Below, one piece after another: positions 23,835 to 31,765 of a stretch of DNA of 41,113 nucleotides. The translations under genes and the position numbers were made by a program. The notes beneath the pieces were generated by a model. That model was not told the DNA's origin, did no database searches, and saw only the letters and a program-made list of their open reading frames with translations. Numbering within the stretch: the first letter of the stretch is position 1; each line of letters opens with the position of its first letter. This DNA comes from Planctomycetota bacterium (lineage in GTDB: Bacteria > Planctomycetota > MHYJ01 > JACPRB01): contig DATLZA010000103.1 of NCBI GenBank assembly GCA_035574235.1, positions 1 through 41,113 on the forward strand, read 5' to 3'.

Positions 23835-24674
23835 TCATTCGACCTCGTTCTCCAGGGTTCCGATCGGCGGGATGGAGATCCGGATCCGGTCCCCCGGCCG
23901 CAACGAAAACCGGTCCGGAGGCACGATGCCGGTGCCCGTCGAAAGGAAGCAGCCGGCGGGAAAGCGGTTTTCCCGGAAGAGCCACGCGACGAGGGACTCG
24001 GGGGAGCGCTTCAGCCGGGCGAGCGTCGTGGCGCCCGAAAAGACGCGCCGCCCCGCGCGGCGGATCTCCATGCGGACGGCGGTCGAGCGGGGAAGCGGCC
24101 GGGCGGCGACGAGAATCCCCGGCCCCAGGGCGCAGCATCGATCGTACACCTTGGCCTGGGGCAGATAGAGAGGATTCTCCCCCTCGATGTCGCGCGAGCT
24201 CATGTCGTTGCAGATCGTAAAGCCGATGATGCGGCCGGCGGAGTTGACGGCCAGAGCCAGCTCCGGCTCGGGCACGTTCCAGCGCGAATCGCGCCGAATG
24301 CGGACCCTGTCCCGATGCCCCACGACGCGATGCGGCGTGGCCTTGAAGAACAGCTCCGGCCGGGCGGCCTCGTACACGCGGGCGTAGAAGTCGCCGCCCC
24401 CGGCGTCGCGGGACTCCTCGATCCGCGCGTCGCGGCTGCGATAGTAGGTGACGCCGGCGGCCCAGACCTCCTGGCCGGCGATCGGGGCGGCCGGCGGGAC
24501 GCGATCCGGATCCCAGCGCGAGGCGCGCCCGTCCGCCCCGCGCAGGCGGCGCCGCAGATACGCGGCCAGATCCGGCCGGTTGAAGAGCGCGTCCCAGTCG
24601 TCCTCCAGGCGAACGGCCCGCCCGTCCTCGACGGCCACGGCCGCGCCGTCCCGGCTCCGGTAGAGCATCGTCAT
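23835..24674 (-). CDS. FAH-family enzyme, probable 2-keto-3-deoxy-pentonate dehydratase (KdaD-like)
   Basis: The 279-aa protein carries the fumarylacetoacetase-like fold: [18 protein letters not shown] (71-88), [14 protein letters not shown], metal ligands in [12 protein letters not shown] (E136, E138), [36 protein letters not shown] (a run starting at 152) and [20 protein letters not shown]. The VTYxxSRDARxEES and [12 protein letters not shown] patterns resemble Sulfolobus 2-keto-3-deoxy-D-arabinonate dehydratase, which makes alpha-ketoglutarate semialdehyde. It would supply the step missing between the dehydratase at 31766-32926 and the dehydrogenase at 32923-34509. No neighbouring gene supports this directly, so other FAH-family activities remain possible. 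Confidence 0.7.
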   Translation of the reverse strand: MTMLYRSRDGAAVAVEDGRAVRLEDDWDALFNRPDLAAYLRRRLRGADGRASRWDPDRVPPAAPIAGQEVWAAGVTYYRSRDARIEESRDAGGGDFYARVYEAARPELFFKATPHRVVGHRDRVRIRRDSRWNVPEPELALAVNSAGRIIGFTICNDMSSRDIEGENPLYLPQAKVYDRCCALGPGILVAARPLPRSTAVRMEIRRAGRRVFSGATTLARLKRSPESLVAWLFRENRFPAGCFLSTGTGIVPPDRFSLRPGDRIRISIPPIGTLENEVE

Positions 24675-24683
24675 CGAGGAAGC

Positions 24684-24713
24684 ATTCTACCGGACGGCGG
24701 GGTATACTCCCAA
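24684..24713 (-). promoter_or_regulatory. Candidate promoter of the FAH-family gene
   Basis: Minus strand TTGGGA (plus 24708-24713) and TAGAAT (plus 24684-24689) are spaced 18 bases apart. The -10 ends nine bases before the ATG at 24674, and no Shine-Dalgarno is visible between, suggesting a leaderless or near-leaderless mRNA. Confidence 0.4.
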
Positions 24714-24739
24714 CGAGTTCGAGACGGAAGGGGGCGGCC

Positions 24740-25135
24740 ATGAAAAAGCTTCTCGGGATTCTTCCGGTCGCGGCGCTGGCGGCATGCGCCTCGGGCGACC
24801 CGGTCGTCGTGCCCCGGCCTCATGCGACCGTGGCGCGCGCCGGGATTCTGGGGGGCGCCGCCCCGCCGCCGCCGGAGCGCGACGGGGTCCGCCGGGAGGA
24901 CACCGGCGCCATCATGTTCGTCTGTTCCGGCAGCGACCGGCACGAGGACAAGGAAGTTTTCATCACCCGCTGCGCCGGGTGCGGGGCGGAGAACTATTTT
25001 TACCGCGACTACGCCGCGGACGCCTTCCGCTGTTACGTGTGCCTGAAGGCGGTGGAGGAATCGGGCGTGGCCTGTCCCGAATGCGGCCGCCCTCCGCGCA
25101 CGTGGCGCACGCGCCCCAAGCCGAAAAGCGCGTAG
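24740..25135 (+). CDS. Small lipoprotein with zinc-ribbon cysteines
   Basis: The 131-aa protein begins MKKLLGILPVAALAAC (lipid on Cys16), has a Pro-rich linker, and ends in a domain with three CxxC pairs (RCAGCGAE, RCYVCLKA, ACPECGRPP) that should bind zinc. A lipidated, exported zinc ribbon is unusual. Function is unknown. GGAAGGGGGCGG precedes the ATG, and a TATACT box at 24703-24708 is a possible -10 for the gene. Confidence 0.75.
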   Translation: MKKLLGILPVAALAACASGDPVVVPRPHATVARAGILGGAAPPPPERDGVRREDTGAIMFVCSGSDRHEDKEVFITRCAGCGAENYFYRDYAADAFRCYVCLKAVEESGVACPECGRPPRTWRTRPKPKSA

Positions 25136-25195
25136 AAGCGTTCCCGCCGGGGAATATTCCTTCCCTCCCGGCCGTTCGAGGGTCGGAGGTGCGCG

Positions 25196-25624
25196 ATGAT
25201 CGTTTCCCCCGGCGTGCGGGAAGCCGTGCCGTCCGCGGGACTCCTCGTCCTGCGGGTTTTCATCGGACTGTGCCTGGCCGCCCACGGAGCGCAGAAGTTC
25301 TTCCAGGTGGGTCTGTCCGGATTCAGCGGACACCTGGTGTCCCTGGGCTTTCCCGCGCCCGGGCTCATGGCGTTCCTGAGCGCGGCGACCGAGTTCGGCG
25401 GCGGTTTTCTGGTCGCCGTGGGACTTCTGACGCGGCCGGCGGCGCTGGCGCTGACGATCAACATGCTGGTCGCCGCCCTCGTCGTCCACGCGAAGGAAGG
25501 CTACTTTCTCCCCAAGGGCATGGAATACGCCCTGAATCTCGCGGCCGCCTTCGCGGCGATCGTCCTGACGGGTCCCGGCCGTTTCTCCCTGGACGCCGTC
25601 CTGGCGCGGCGGCGGGATTCCTGA
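25196..25624 (+). CDS. DoxX-family membrane protein
   Basis: The 142-aa protein has four membrane segments and the DoxX pattern: LLVLRVFIGLCLAAHGAQKFF, LGFPAPGLMAFLSAATEFGGGFLVAVGLLTRPAALALTINM, YALNLAAAFAAIVLTGPGRFSLD. The family is poorly defined; members occur in thiosulfate-quinone reductase and oxidative-stress systems. CGGAGG lies six bases before the ATG. It follows the zinc-ribbon lipoprotein gene by 60 bases in the same direction. Confidence 0.9.
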   Translation: MIVSPGVREAVPSAGLLVLRVFIGLCLAAHGAQKFFQVGLSGFSGHLVSLGFPAPGLMAFLSAATEFGGGFLVAVGLLTRPAALALTINMLVAALVVHAKEGYFLPKGMEYALNLAAAFAAIVLTGPGRFSLDAVLARRRDS

Positions 25625-25679
25625 GCCCCGGCCTGCGACTCCCCGGTTATACTTCCCCGGGGGGTCTGGGGCCGGAGCC

Positions 25680-28115
25680 ATGAAACGCGGGACCGCGACG
25701 AACCGATGGAGCGCGATCGGAGGGCCGCTCCTGACGGCGTTCTCCGCGGCCGCCCTGGAACTCCTGCGGCGGTGGGTCAACCTCGAGATCCCGAACGCCG
25801 CCTCGATCATCCTCCTCGTGGTCGTCTTCGCCACGTTCGCCGGCGGCTTTCGGTCCGGCCTCGCCAGCGCCGTCCTGGCGGCTCTTTTTTTCCTTGTGTC
25901 CTTCTCCAGGCCGGGAGCGCCCTTCCGGTACGAGCCGGGAGACCTCGAGAAGATCGGCGTCCTGTGCTCCGTGATGCTGGCCATGGTGGCCCTGGTGGGG
26001 GTCCTTCACCGGCGCAGCACGGAGCAGGTGGCCCTGCGGCTGCGCGAAAGCGAGGAGCGGTTCCGCGCCTTCATGGACCACAGCCCCACCGTGGCCTGGA
26101 TGAAGGACGCCGGAGGCCGCTACGTCTACGTGAACGCGCCGTTCGAGATGACCTTCAACGTCCGCCGCGACGCCCTGGCCGGCCGGTCGGACGTGCGCCC
26201 CTGGCCGGCGGAAACCGAGGCGGCGATGGCGGAAAACGACCAGGGCGTTCTGGCGACGGGCCGCCCGCGGCAGCTCTATACGTCCCTTCCGGGCCCGGAC
26301 GGAAAGGTCCAGCACTGGTGGATCCTTCAGTTCCCCGTGGACGACGGTTCGGGACAGAAATTCGTGGGCGGTCTGGCGCTGGACATCTCGGAGCAGAAGC
26401 GGGCGGAGGAGGCGCTGCGGGCCAGCGAGGAACGGTACGCGCTGGCGGCCCAGAGCGTCAACGACGGACTCTGGGACTGGAACCTCCAGTCGAACGAGGT
26501 CTACTATTCCTCCCGCTGGAAATCGATGCTCGGTCACGAGGACGGCGAGATCGGCACGTCGCCGGAGGAGTGGTTCCGCCGCGTTCACCCCGAGGACGCC
26601 CCTCAGGTGCGGGCCGCCCTCGAGGCGCACCTGGCGGGCCGGACCCCCGTCTTCGAGAGCGAGCACCGGATCCGCCACAAGGACCGGGGCTACCGCTGGG
26701 TGCTCAGCCGCGGCCTGGCCGTCCGCAACGGCGAAAACCGCCCCTATCGCATGGTGGGCGCGCAGACGGACACCACGCAGCGCAAGCTCGCCGAGGAGCA
26801 GCTCCTTCACGACGCGCTGCACGATTCCCTGACGGGGCTCCCGAACCGCTCGCTCTTCCTCGACCGGCTGAGCCATCGGCTGCGGCAGTCCCGCCGCAAC
26901 CCCCGGCGGCCGTTCGCGGTGCTCTTCCTCGACCTCGACCGCTTCAAGCTCGTCAACGACTCCCTGGGCCACGCGGCGGGCGACGAGCTTCTCGTCCAGA
27001 CGGCCCGGCGCCTGGAGGCGGCCGTGCGGCCCGGCGACACCGTGGCGCGCCTGGGGGGCGACGAGTTCGCCGTCCTCCTCGAGGACGTGCCCGACCCCAA
27101 CGACGCCGTCCACGTGGCCGAGCGCATCCAGGCTTCTCTCCAGGCGCCGCTGGCGGCCGGCGGCCAGCAGATCGTCAGCACCGTCTCGATCGGGATCGCC
27201 CTCAGCGTCACCGGCTACGAGCGCGCCGAGGACATCCTGCGGGATGCGGACACCGCCATGTACCGCGCCAAGTCTCAGGGTCGCGCGCGCCACGAGGTCT
27301 TCGACAGCGCCATGCACGCCCGCGCGGTGGCGCTCCTGGAGCTCGAGACCGATCTGCGGCAGGCCCTGGAGCGCGGGGAATTCGAGGATCACTACATGCC
27401 GGTCGTGTCCCTGGAGACGGGCCGGGTGGCCGGCTTCGAGGCGCTCGTCCGGTGGCGCCATCCGCGCCGCGGGATGGTGCCGCCGGGGGAATTCATCGGC
27501 GTGGCGGAAGACGCGGGGCTCACCATCGCGATCGACCGCGCCGTGCTGCGCCGGGCGTGCCGGCAGGTCAAGGCCTGGCACGGGCGCTTCCCGGAGGCGG
27601 CCGGACGCCTGACCGTCAGCGTCAATCTCTCGGGCCGCCAGTTCCGGCAGCCCGATCTCGTCGAGACGGTCGAGCAGGCGATCTCCGAGGCGGGCCTGGA
27701 CGGTCCGAGCCTGGCGGTCGAGATCACCGAGAACGTCCTCATCGAGAGCACCGATCAGGCGCTCGAGATCCTGGGCCGCCTGCGCCGCCTGGGCGTCCGG
27801 ATCTACCTCGACGATTTCGGAACGGGGTACTCGTCGCTCAGCTATCTGCAGCGCTTCCCGATCGACGTGGTGAAGATCGACCGCTCCTTCGTGGCCCGCA
27901 TGGGCCCGCGGGGAGAAGGGCACGAAATCGTGCGGGCGATCGTGACCCTGGCCCACAACCTGGGGCTCCGGGTCGTGGCGGAGGGGATCGAGACGCCCGA
28001 CCAGCTGGCCGAGCTGCGAACCCTGCGGTGCGGCTATGGACAGGGGGCGCTTTTCAGCCTGCCGGTGCCCGCGGGACGGGCGGAGGAGATCCTGGCTCAG
28101 GATCCTCGGTGGTAA
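25680..28115 (+). CDS. Membrane PAS-PAS-GGDEF-EAL cyclic-di-GMP enzyme
   Basis: The 811-aa protein has up to four N-terminal membrane helices (about 12-110, DUF4118-like), a PAS domain (about 122-240), a second PAS_3-type domain (about 250-370), a GGDEF domain with intact GGDEF (459-463) and an I-site RPGD (450-453), and an EAL domain with FEALVRW (586-592) and DDFGTGYS. Both makers and breakers of c-di-GMP are therefore possible in one protein. One change stands out: the usual YQPIV of EAL domains is YMPVV here (572-576). It shares close domain order and sequence with the 29711-31762 protein. A hairpin cluster follows at 28123-28184. Confidence 0.92.
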   Translation: MKRGTATNRWSAIGGPLLTAFSAAALELLRRWVNLEIPNAASIILLVVVFATFAGGFRSGLASAVLAALFFLVSFSRPGAPFRYEPGDLEKIGVLCSVMLAMVALVGVLHRRSTEQVALRLRESEERFRAFMDHSPTVAWMKDAGGRYVYVNAPFEMTFNVRRDALAGRSDVRPWPAETEAAMAENDQGVLATGRPRQLYTSLPGPDGKVQHWWILQFPVDDGSGQKFVGGLALDISEQKRAEEALRASEERYALAAQSVNDGLWDWNLQSNEVYYSSRWKSMLGHEDGEIGTSPEEWFRRVHPEDAPQVRAALEAHLAGRTPVFESEHRIRHKDRGYRWVLSRGLAVRNGENRPYRMVGAQTDTTQRKLAEEQLLHDALHDSLTGLPNRSLFLDRLSHRLRQSRRNPRRPFAVLFLDLDRFKLVNDSLGHAAGDELLVQTARRLEAAVRPGDTVARLGGDEFAVLLEDVPDPNDAVHVAERIQASLQAPLAAGGQQIVSTVSIGIALSVTGYERAEDILRDADTAMYRAKSQGRARHEVFDSAMHARAVALLELETDLRQALERGEFEDHYMPVVSLETGRVAGFEALVRWRHPRRGMVPPGEFIGVAEDAGLTIAIDRAVLRRACRQVKAWHGRFPEAAGRLTVSVNLSGRQFRQPDLVETVEQAISEAGLDGPSLAVEITENVLIESTDQALEILGRLRRLGVRIYLDDFGTGYSSLSYLQRFPIDVVKIDRSFVARMGPRGEGHEIVRAIVTLAHNLGLRVVAEGIETPDQLAELRTLRCGYGQGALFSLPVPAGRAEEILAQDPRW

Positions 28116-28122
28116 AAAAAGC

Positions 28123-28184
28123 GGCCCGCGCCGCGAGGGCGCGGGCCCCACCCCGGTCGCACCTGGGGTGTCTCGGACACCTTT
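28123..28184 (+). terminator. Hairpin cluster and terminator after the first GGDEF-EAL gene
   Basis: A 10-bp perfect GC stem (GGCCCGCGCC at 28123-28132, GGCGCGGGCC at 28138-28147, 5-base loop) is followed by two hairpins that share bases and cannot form together. One pairs CACCCC with GGGGTG (28149-28170). The other is GGTGTC-TCG-GACACC (28167-28181) running into TTTATT. The last has the form of a rho-independent terminator. Confidence 0.6.
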
Positions 28185-28210
28185 ATTAGTACCCCATTTG
28201 CCGAACCGTT

Positions 28211-28228
28211 GCAAGAAAAATTTTTTGC
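28211..28228. repeat. AT-rich inverted repeat between convergent genes
   Basis: GCAAGAAAAATTTTTTGC pairs with itself along its whole length apart from one G-T pair and the centre. It lies three bases beyond the methyltransferase stop, between two convergent genes, and may act as a bidirectional terminator. Confidence 0.45.
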
Positions 28229-28230
28229 CG

Positions 28231-28995
28231 TCACCGCCCGTTATCGAAAAAGACAACGTGCTGCCAGGGGAGGGTCCCCACGGTCCTGCGCCACCTCAGG
28301 CCCACGGCGGCCATCTCGCGCCGGATCTGCTCCTCGGACATCTTGTGGACTTCCTTGATCGGCACGCGGGGATCCTCCTTGCGGAATTCCACCAGGACCA
28401 CGCGCCCTCCGGGCCGGAGCGCCCGGCGCAGCGCCCGCATCATCTCGTACGGCCAGGCGAACTCGTGGTAAACGTCCACGAGGAGAATCAGGTGCACGGC
28501 CCCTTCCGGAAGGCGGGGATCCTGCGGCGTCCCCGGGACGACTTCCACGTTCGTCGCGCCCCGCGCGCGGGCGTTCCACCGCAGCGCTTCGAGCATTTCG
28601 GGCTGCACGTCCACCGCGTAGACCTTTCCCCGCGGCCCCACCCGCGGGGCGATCCGAAAGGTGTGATACCCCGAGCCCGCCCCGACGTCCGCCACAACGT
28701 CCCCCTCCCGAAGCTCCAGGGCCTCGAGGAGGCGGGCGGGATCCTCTTCGCGCTCGCGCTCCGGGCGCTCCAGCCACGGAATCGCGCCTGCGCCCATGAC
28801 ATGGGCGATCTCGCGTCCCATGTAGAACTTGCCGATCCCGTTGGGGTCGTGCAGCGCCCGATATTCGTAGAGCGGAACCGGCGGCGGGGGGAGATCCTGG
28901 GCCGCCCCGCGGCCGGCCAGGCCCGCCCCCAGAACCGTCAGAACCAGAACCGGCACCGCGCCGACCGCCCGAGTCCCGCCGCGCTTCTCCTTCAT
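28231..28995 (-). CDS. Exported class I SAM-dependent methyltransferase-like protein
   Basis: The 254-aa protein has an N-terminal signal or anchor (VGAVPVLVLTVLGAGLAGRGAA) and then a Rossmann methyltransferase fold: VVADVGAGSGYHTFRIAPRVG (motif I), KVYAVDVQPEMLEALRWNA, HLILLVDVYHEFAWPYEMMRALRRALRPGGRVVLVEF. A methyltransferase with a signal peptide is odd, since SAM is cytoplasmic, but similar proteins are frequent in planctomycetes and proteobacteria. The start at 28995 follows a good GGGAGGAG site; the longer frame to 29385 is not used. A TATACT -10 box lies at plus 29011-29016. Confidence 0.85.
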   Translation of the reverse strand: MKEKRGGTRAVGAVPVLVLTVLGAGLAGRGAAQDLPPPPVPLYEYRALHDPNGIGKFYMGREIAHVMGAGAIPWLERPEREREEDPARLLEALELREGDVVADVGAGSGYHTFRIAPRVGPRGKVYAVDVQPEMLEALRWNARARGATNVEVVPGTPQDPRLPEGAVHLILLVDVYHEFAWPYEMMRALRRALRPGGRVVLVEFRKEDPRVPIKEVHKMSEEQIRREMAAVGLRWRRTVGTLPWQHVVFFDNGR

Positions 28996-29118
28996 GGCTC
29001 CTCCCACGGGAGTATAGACGACCGGGCGGCCGCCGGGTACGATTCCCCCCGGTGCTCCGGCCCCGCCCGGGGCCGGGGAACGACTTTTCGCCGCTCGCCG
29101 GCGTGGGAGGGATGCGTC

Positions 29119-29421
29119 ATGTTCATCCATACCGTTTACTTCTGGCTCCGGCCCGACACTCCTGCGGCCGCCCGCGACCAGCTCGTCCGCGACTGCCGCG
29201 AGTACCTGGGCCGCATCCCCACCGTCCGCCAGCTCTGGGCGGGGCTCCCGGCCCAGACGCCGCGCGACGTCGTGGACAACTCGTACGCCGTCGGCCTCAC
29301 CGTCGTCCTCAACGACCGCTACGGCCACGACGTCTACCAGGAGCATCCGCTCCACCACGAGTTCATCCGCCGCAACAAGGCGCACTGGCAGCGCGTCCAG
29401 GTGTACGACTTCGTGGGATGA
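29119..29421 (+). CDS. Dabb (stress-responsive alpha/beta-barrel) domain protein
   Basis: The 100-aa protein matches the dimeric alpha/beta-barrel Dabb family: MFIHTVYFWLRPD, LWAGLPAQTPRDVVDNSYAVGLTVVLNDRYGHDVYQEHPLHHEFI. Members are small stress-related or catalytic proteins; the role here is unknown. GGGAGGG lies about eight bases upstream of the ATG. The stop overlaps the next ATG (ATGA). Confidence 0.85.
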   Translation: MFIHTVYFWLRPDTPAAARDQLVRDCREYLGRIPTVRQLWAGLPAQTPRDVVDNSYAVGLTVVLNDRYGHDVYQEHPLHHEFIRRNKAHWQRVQVYDFVG

Positions 29422-29624
29422 AGCCGCCCGTTCCGCCGCCGTCCGGGGTGGGTCCCCTCTGCCGCGCCTGCCGCCGTCCGGCGGATCGGAAGCGGCTGGT
29501 GGCCTTCGACCATCCCCTGGCCCCGGGCGTCTTCGAGCGCGCCCACGTCTGCCCCCACTGCCGCGCCGTCCTGGAGTTCAGCGCCTGGCGGTCCGGCCCG
29601 CCCTTGCGGCGCCGCCCGCGCTAG
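29418..29624 (+). CDS. 68-aa zinc-ribbon protein
   Basis: This small frame starts at the ATG overlapping the Dabb stop (ATGA) and has two CxxC pairs, LCRACRRP and VCPHCRAV, about 28 residues apart, which could form one zinc-binding knuckle. The tail is Arg/Pro-rich. Translational coupling to the Dabb gene and the spaced cysteines support a real gene. Function is unknown. Confidence 0.55.
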   Translation: MKPPVPPPSGVGPLCRACRRPADRKRLVAFDHPLAPGVFERAHVCPHCRAVLEFSAWRSGPPLRRRPR

Positions 29625-29710
29625 CCGCCTCATTTTTCCTCCCCCGCCCGGCCGTTCCCGGGCTATAGTATGCAGGGCGCGGGTGCGCCCATAGAATAAA
29701 CCTTCCACCC

Positions 29711-31762
29711 ATGGATCATTCGGACACCGCGGGAGCGGGACGGTTCCGCATCCTCCTGGCCGCCGCCGACCCCGCCCAGGCCCTCCCCCTGGCGGCGCTT
29801 CTCGAAGCCCGGCCGGAACGCTTCGCCTGCGAGATCGCCCCCCTGGCTTCCCTGGCCGACGGAACGCCGCCGGGACCCTGGGACGCGGCGCTTCTGGACC
29901 TTCGGGCCGGAGACGTCCCGCCCCCCTTGCCGCCGGATCTGCCCGCGGTGGCCCTGGCCGCCCCCGGCGCCGCCCTCCCCCCCGGCCTGCCCTCGGCCGA
30001 CCGCGCCGATCTCGAGCGGATCGCCGCCCTCCTGCGGCTGGCGGCCGAGGGGGCGCGCGCCCGCGGCGCGCTCCGCGAGGAACGCGCCTTCATCGGCGCC
30101 GTCTTCGACACGATCGCCACCATGGTCCTCGTCCTGGACCCCGCCGGCCGCGTCGTGCGCTTCAACCGCGCCGCGTCCCACCTCCTGGGCTACCCGCCCG
30201 AAGAGCTTCTCGGACGCCCCTTCGACGAAACCCTCTTTTCCCCCGAGGAGCGCGAACAGGCCCGCGCCATCCTCGAACGCCCTCAGTCCGCCCCGCTTCC
30301 CGACCCCCAGGAGCATTCCTGGATCACCCGCCACGGCGCCCGCCCCCGCATCGCCTGGTCCAAAACCGACCTCCTCGACGCCCGCGGCGCCCTGCGCTAC
30401 CGCGTGGTCACCGCCACCGACGTCACCGAGCGCAAGTCCCTCGAGGAACAGCTCCTCTACGACGCCTTCCACGACGCCCTGACCGGACTTCCCAACCGCG
30501 CGCTCTTCATGGACCGGCTCGGACAGTCCCTGCGCCACGCCCAGCGCCGCCGCGAACGCCTCTTCGCCGTCCTCTTTCTCGACCTCGACCGCTTCAAGCT
30601 CGTCAACGACTCCCTCGGACACGGCGCCGGCGACCGGCTCCTCGTGGAAATCGCCCGCCGCCTGGAAAAATGCATCCGCCCGGGCGACACGGCGGCCCGG
30701 CTCGGCGGAGACGAGTTCACCGTGCTTCTCGAGGACGTCCGCGACGGCGCCGACGCGGCCCAGGTCGCCGAGCGCATCCAGCGCGAGATCCGGCGTCCCC
30801 TCGTTCTCGAGGGCCAGGAGGTCTTCACCTCCGCCTCGATCGGCATCGCCCTCAGCGCCACCGGCTACGAGCGGCCCGAAGACCTCCTCCGCGACGCCGA
30901 CATCGCCATGTACCGTGCCAAGGCCAAAGGCGGTTCCCGCCACGAAGCCTTCGACCCCGCCATGCACGCCCGCGCGGTGGCGCTCCTCAAGATGGAAACC
31001 GACCTGCGCCGGGCCATCGACCGCGGTGAGTTCTCCGTCCACTACCAGCCCATCGTGTCCCTGCGCGACGGCCGGATCGCCGGCTTCGAGGCCCTCGTGC
31101 GCTGGAACCACCCCCACCGGGGGCTCGTCCTTCCCATGGAATTCATCCGCATGGCCGAGGAAACCGGGCTCGTGGTCGACATCGACCGCTGGGTCCTGCG
31201 CGAGGCCTGCCGGCAGCTTCACGAATGGCACCGCCGCTATCCCCACGCGCGCCCCCTCTCGGTAAGCGTGAACCTCTCGGGCCGGCACTTCGCGCAGCCC
31301 GATCTCGCCGAGCACCTCCGCCGGACGCTCCGCGCCACCGGCCTCCAGGGCGACTGCCTGGGACTGGAGATCACCGAGGGCGTCCTCCTCGACACCACCG
31401 AGGCGTCCAACGCCACCCTCGAGGAGCTCCGCCGGGACGGCACGCGCCTGTACCTGGACGATTTCGGGACGGGATACTCGTCCCTGAGCTACCTGCACCG
31501 CTTCCCGATCGACGCGCTCAAGATCGACCGCTCGTTCCTCACGTCGCTGCGCCCCGGCGGCGAGGGAAACGAGATCGTCCGCACGATCCTCTCGCTCGCG
31601 CAGAACCTGGACATCCACGTGGTCGCCGAAGGGGTGGAAACGCCCGAGCAGCTGGCCGCGCTGAAGGCGCTCCGGTGCGAGTACGCTCAGGGGTTCGCCT
31701 TCAGCCCGCCCCTTCCCGGGGCCGAAGCCGAAGCGCTTCTCGCGGAGGGACGCCGGTTCTGA
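29711..31762 (+). CDS. Degenerate receiver-PAS-GGDEF-EAL cyclic-di-GMP enzyme
   Basis: The 683-aa soluble protein begins with a receiver-like region (about 12-115, RILLAAADP, then AALLDLRAGD) in which the acidic pair of true receivers is missing, then a PAS domain (about 122-240). The GGDEF domain is intact (332-336) with an I-site RPGD (323-326). The EAL domain has the standard YQPIV (445-449) and FEALVRW, plus NLSGRHF, EITEGVLL and DDFGTGYS. It is a close paralogue of the 25680-28115 protein from about residue 245 onward but lacks its membrane part. A TAGAAT box at 29692-29697 lies 13 bases before the ATG. Confidence 0.92.
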   Translation: MDHSDTAGAGRFRILLAAADPAQALPLAALLEARPERFACEIAPLASLADGTPPGPWDAALLDLRAGDVPPPLPPDLPAVALAAPGAALPPGLPSADRADLERIAALLRLAAEGARARGALREERAFIGAVFDTIATMVLVLDPAGRVVRFNRAASHLLGYPPEELLGRPFDETLFSPEEREQARAILERPQSAPLPDPQEHSWITRHGARPRIAWSKTDLLDARGALRYRVVTATDVTERKSLEEQLLYDAFHDALTGLPNRALFMDRLGQSLRHAQRRRERLFAVLFLDLDRFKLVNDSLGHGAGDRLLVEIARRLEKCIRPGDTAARLGGDEFTVLLEDVRDGADAAQVAERIQREIRRPLVLEGQEVFTSASIGIALSATGYERPEDLLRDADIAMYRAKAKGGSRHEAFDPAMHARAVALLKMETDLRRAIDRGEFSVHYQPIVSLRDGRIAGFEALVRWNHPHRGLVLPMEFIRMAEETGLVVDIDRWVLREACRQLHEWHRRYPHARPLSVSVNLSGRHFAQPDLAEHLRRTLRATGLQGDCLGLEITEGVLLDTTEASNATLEELRRDGTRLYLDDFGTGYSSLSYLHRFPIDALKIDRSFLTSLRPGGEGNEIVRTILSLAQNLDIHVVAEGVETPEQLAALKALRCEYAQGFAFSPPLPGAEAEALLAEGRRF

Positions 31763-31765
31763 ACC

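Noticed and set aside
25647-28256. An 869-codon minus-strand frame opposite the first GGDEF-EAL gene
   Set aside because: A mirror of the real coding frame; a near-identical mirror lies opposite the second GGDEF-EAL gene, as expected from paralogues.
29052-29624. One 190-aa protein covering the Dabb and zinc-ribbon region
   Set aside because: Its first two thirds overlap the Dabb gene in another frame; only the last 68 codons, with a coupled ATG, look real.
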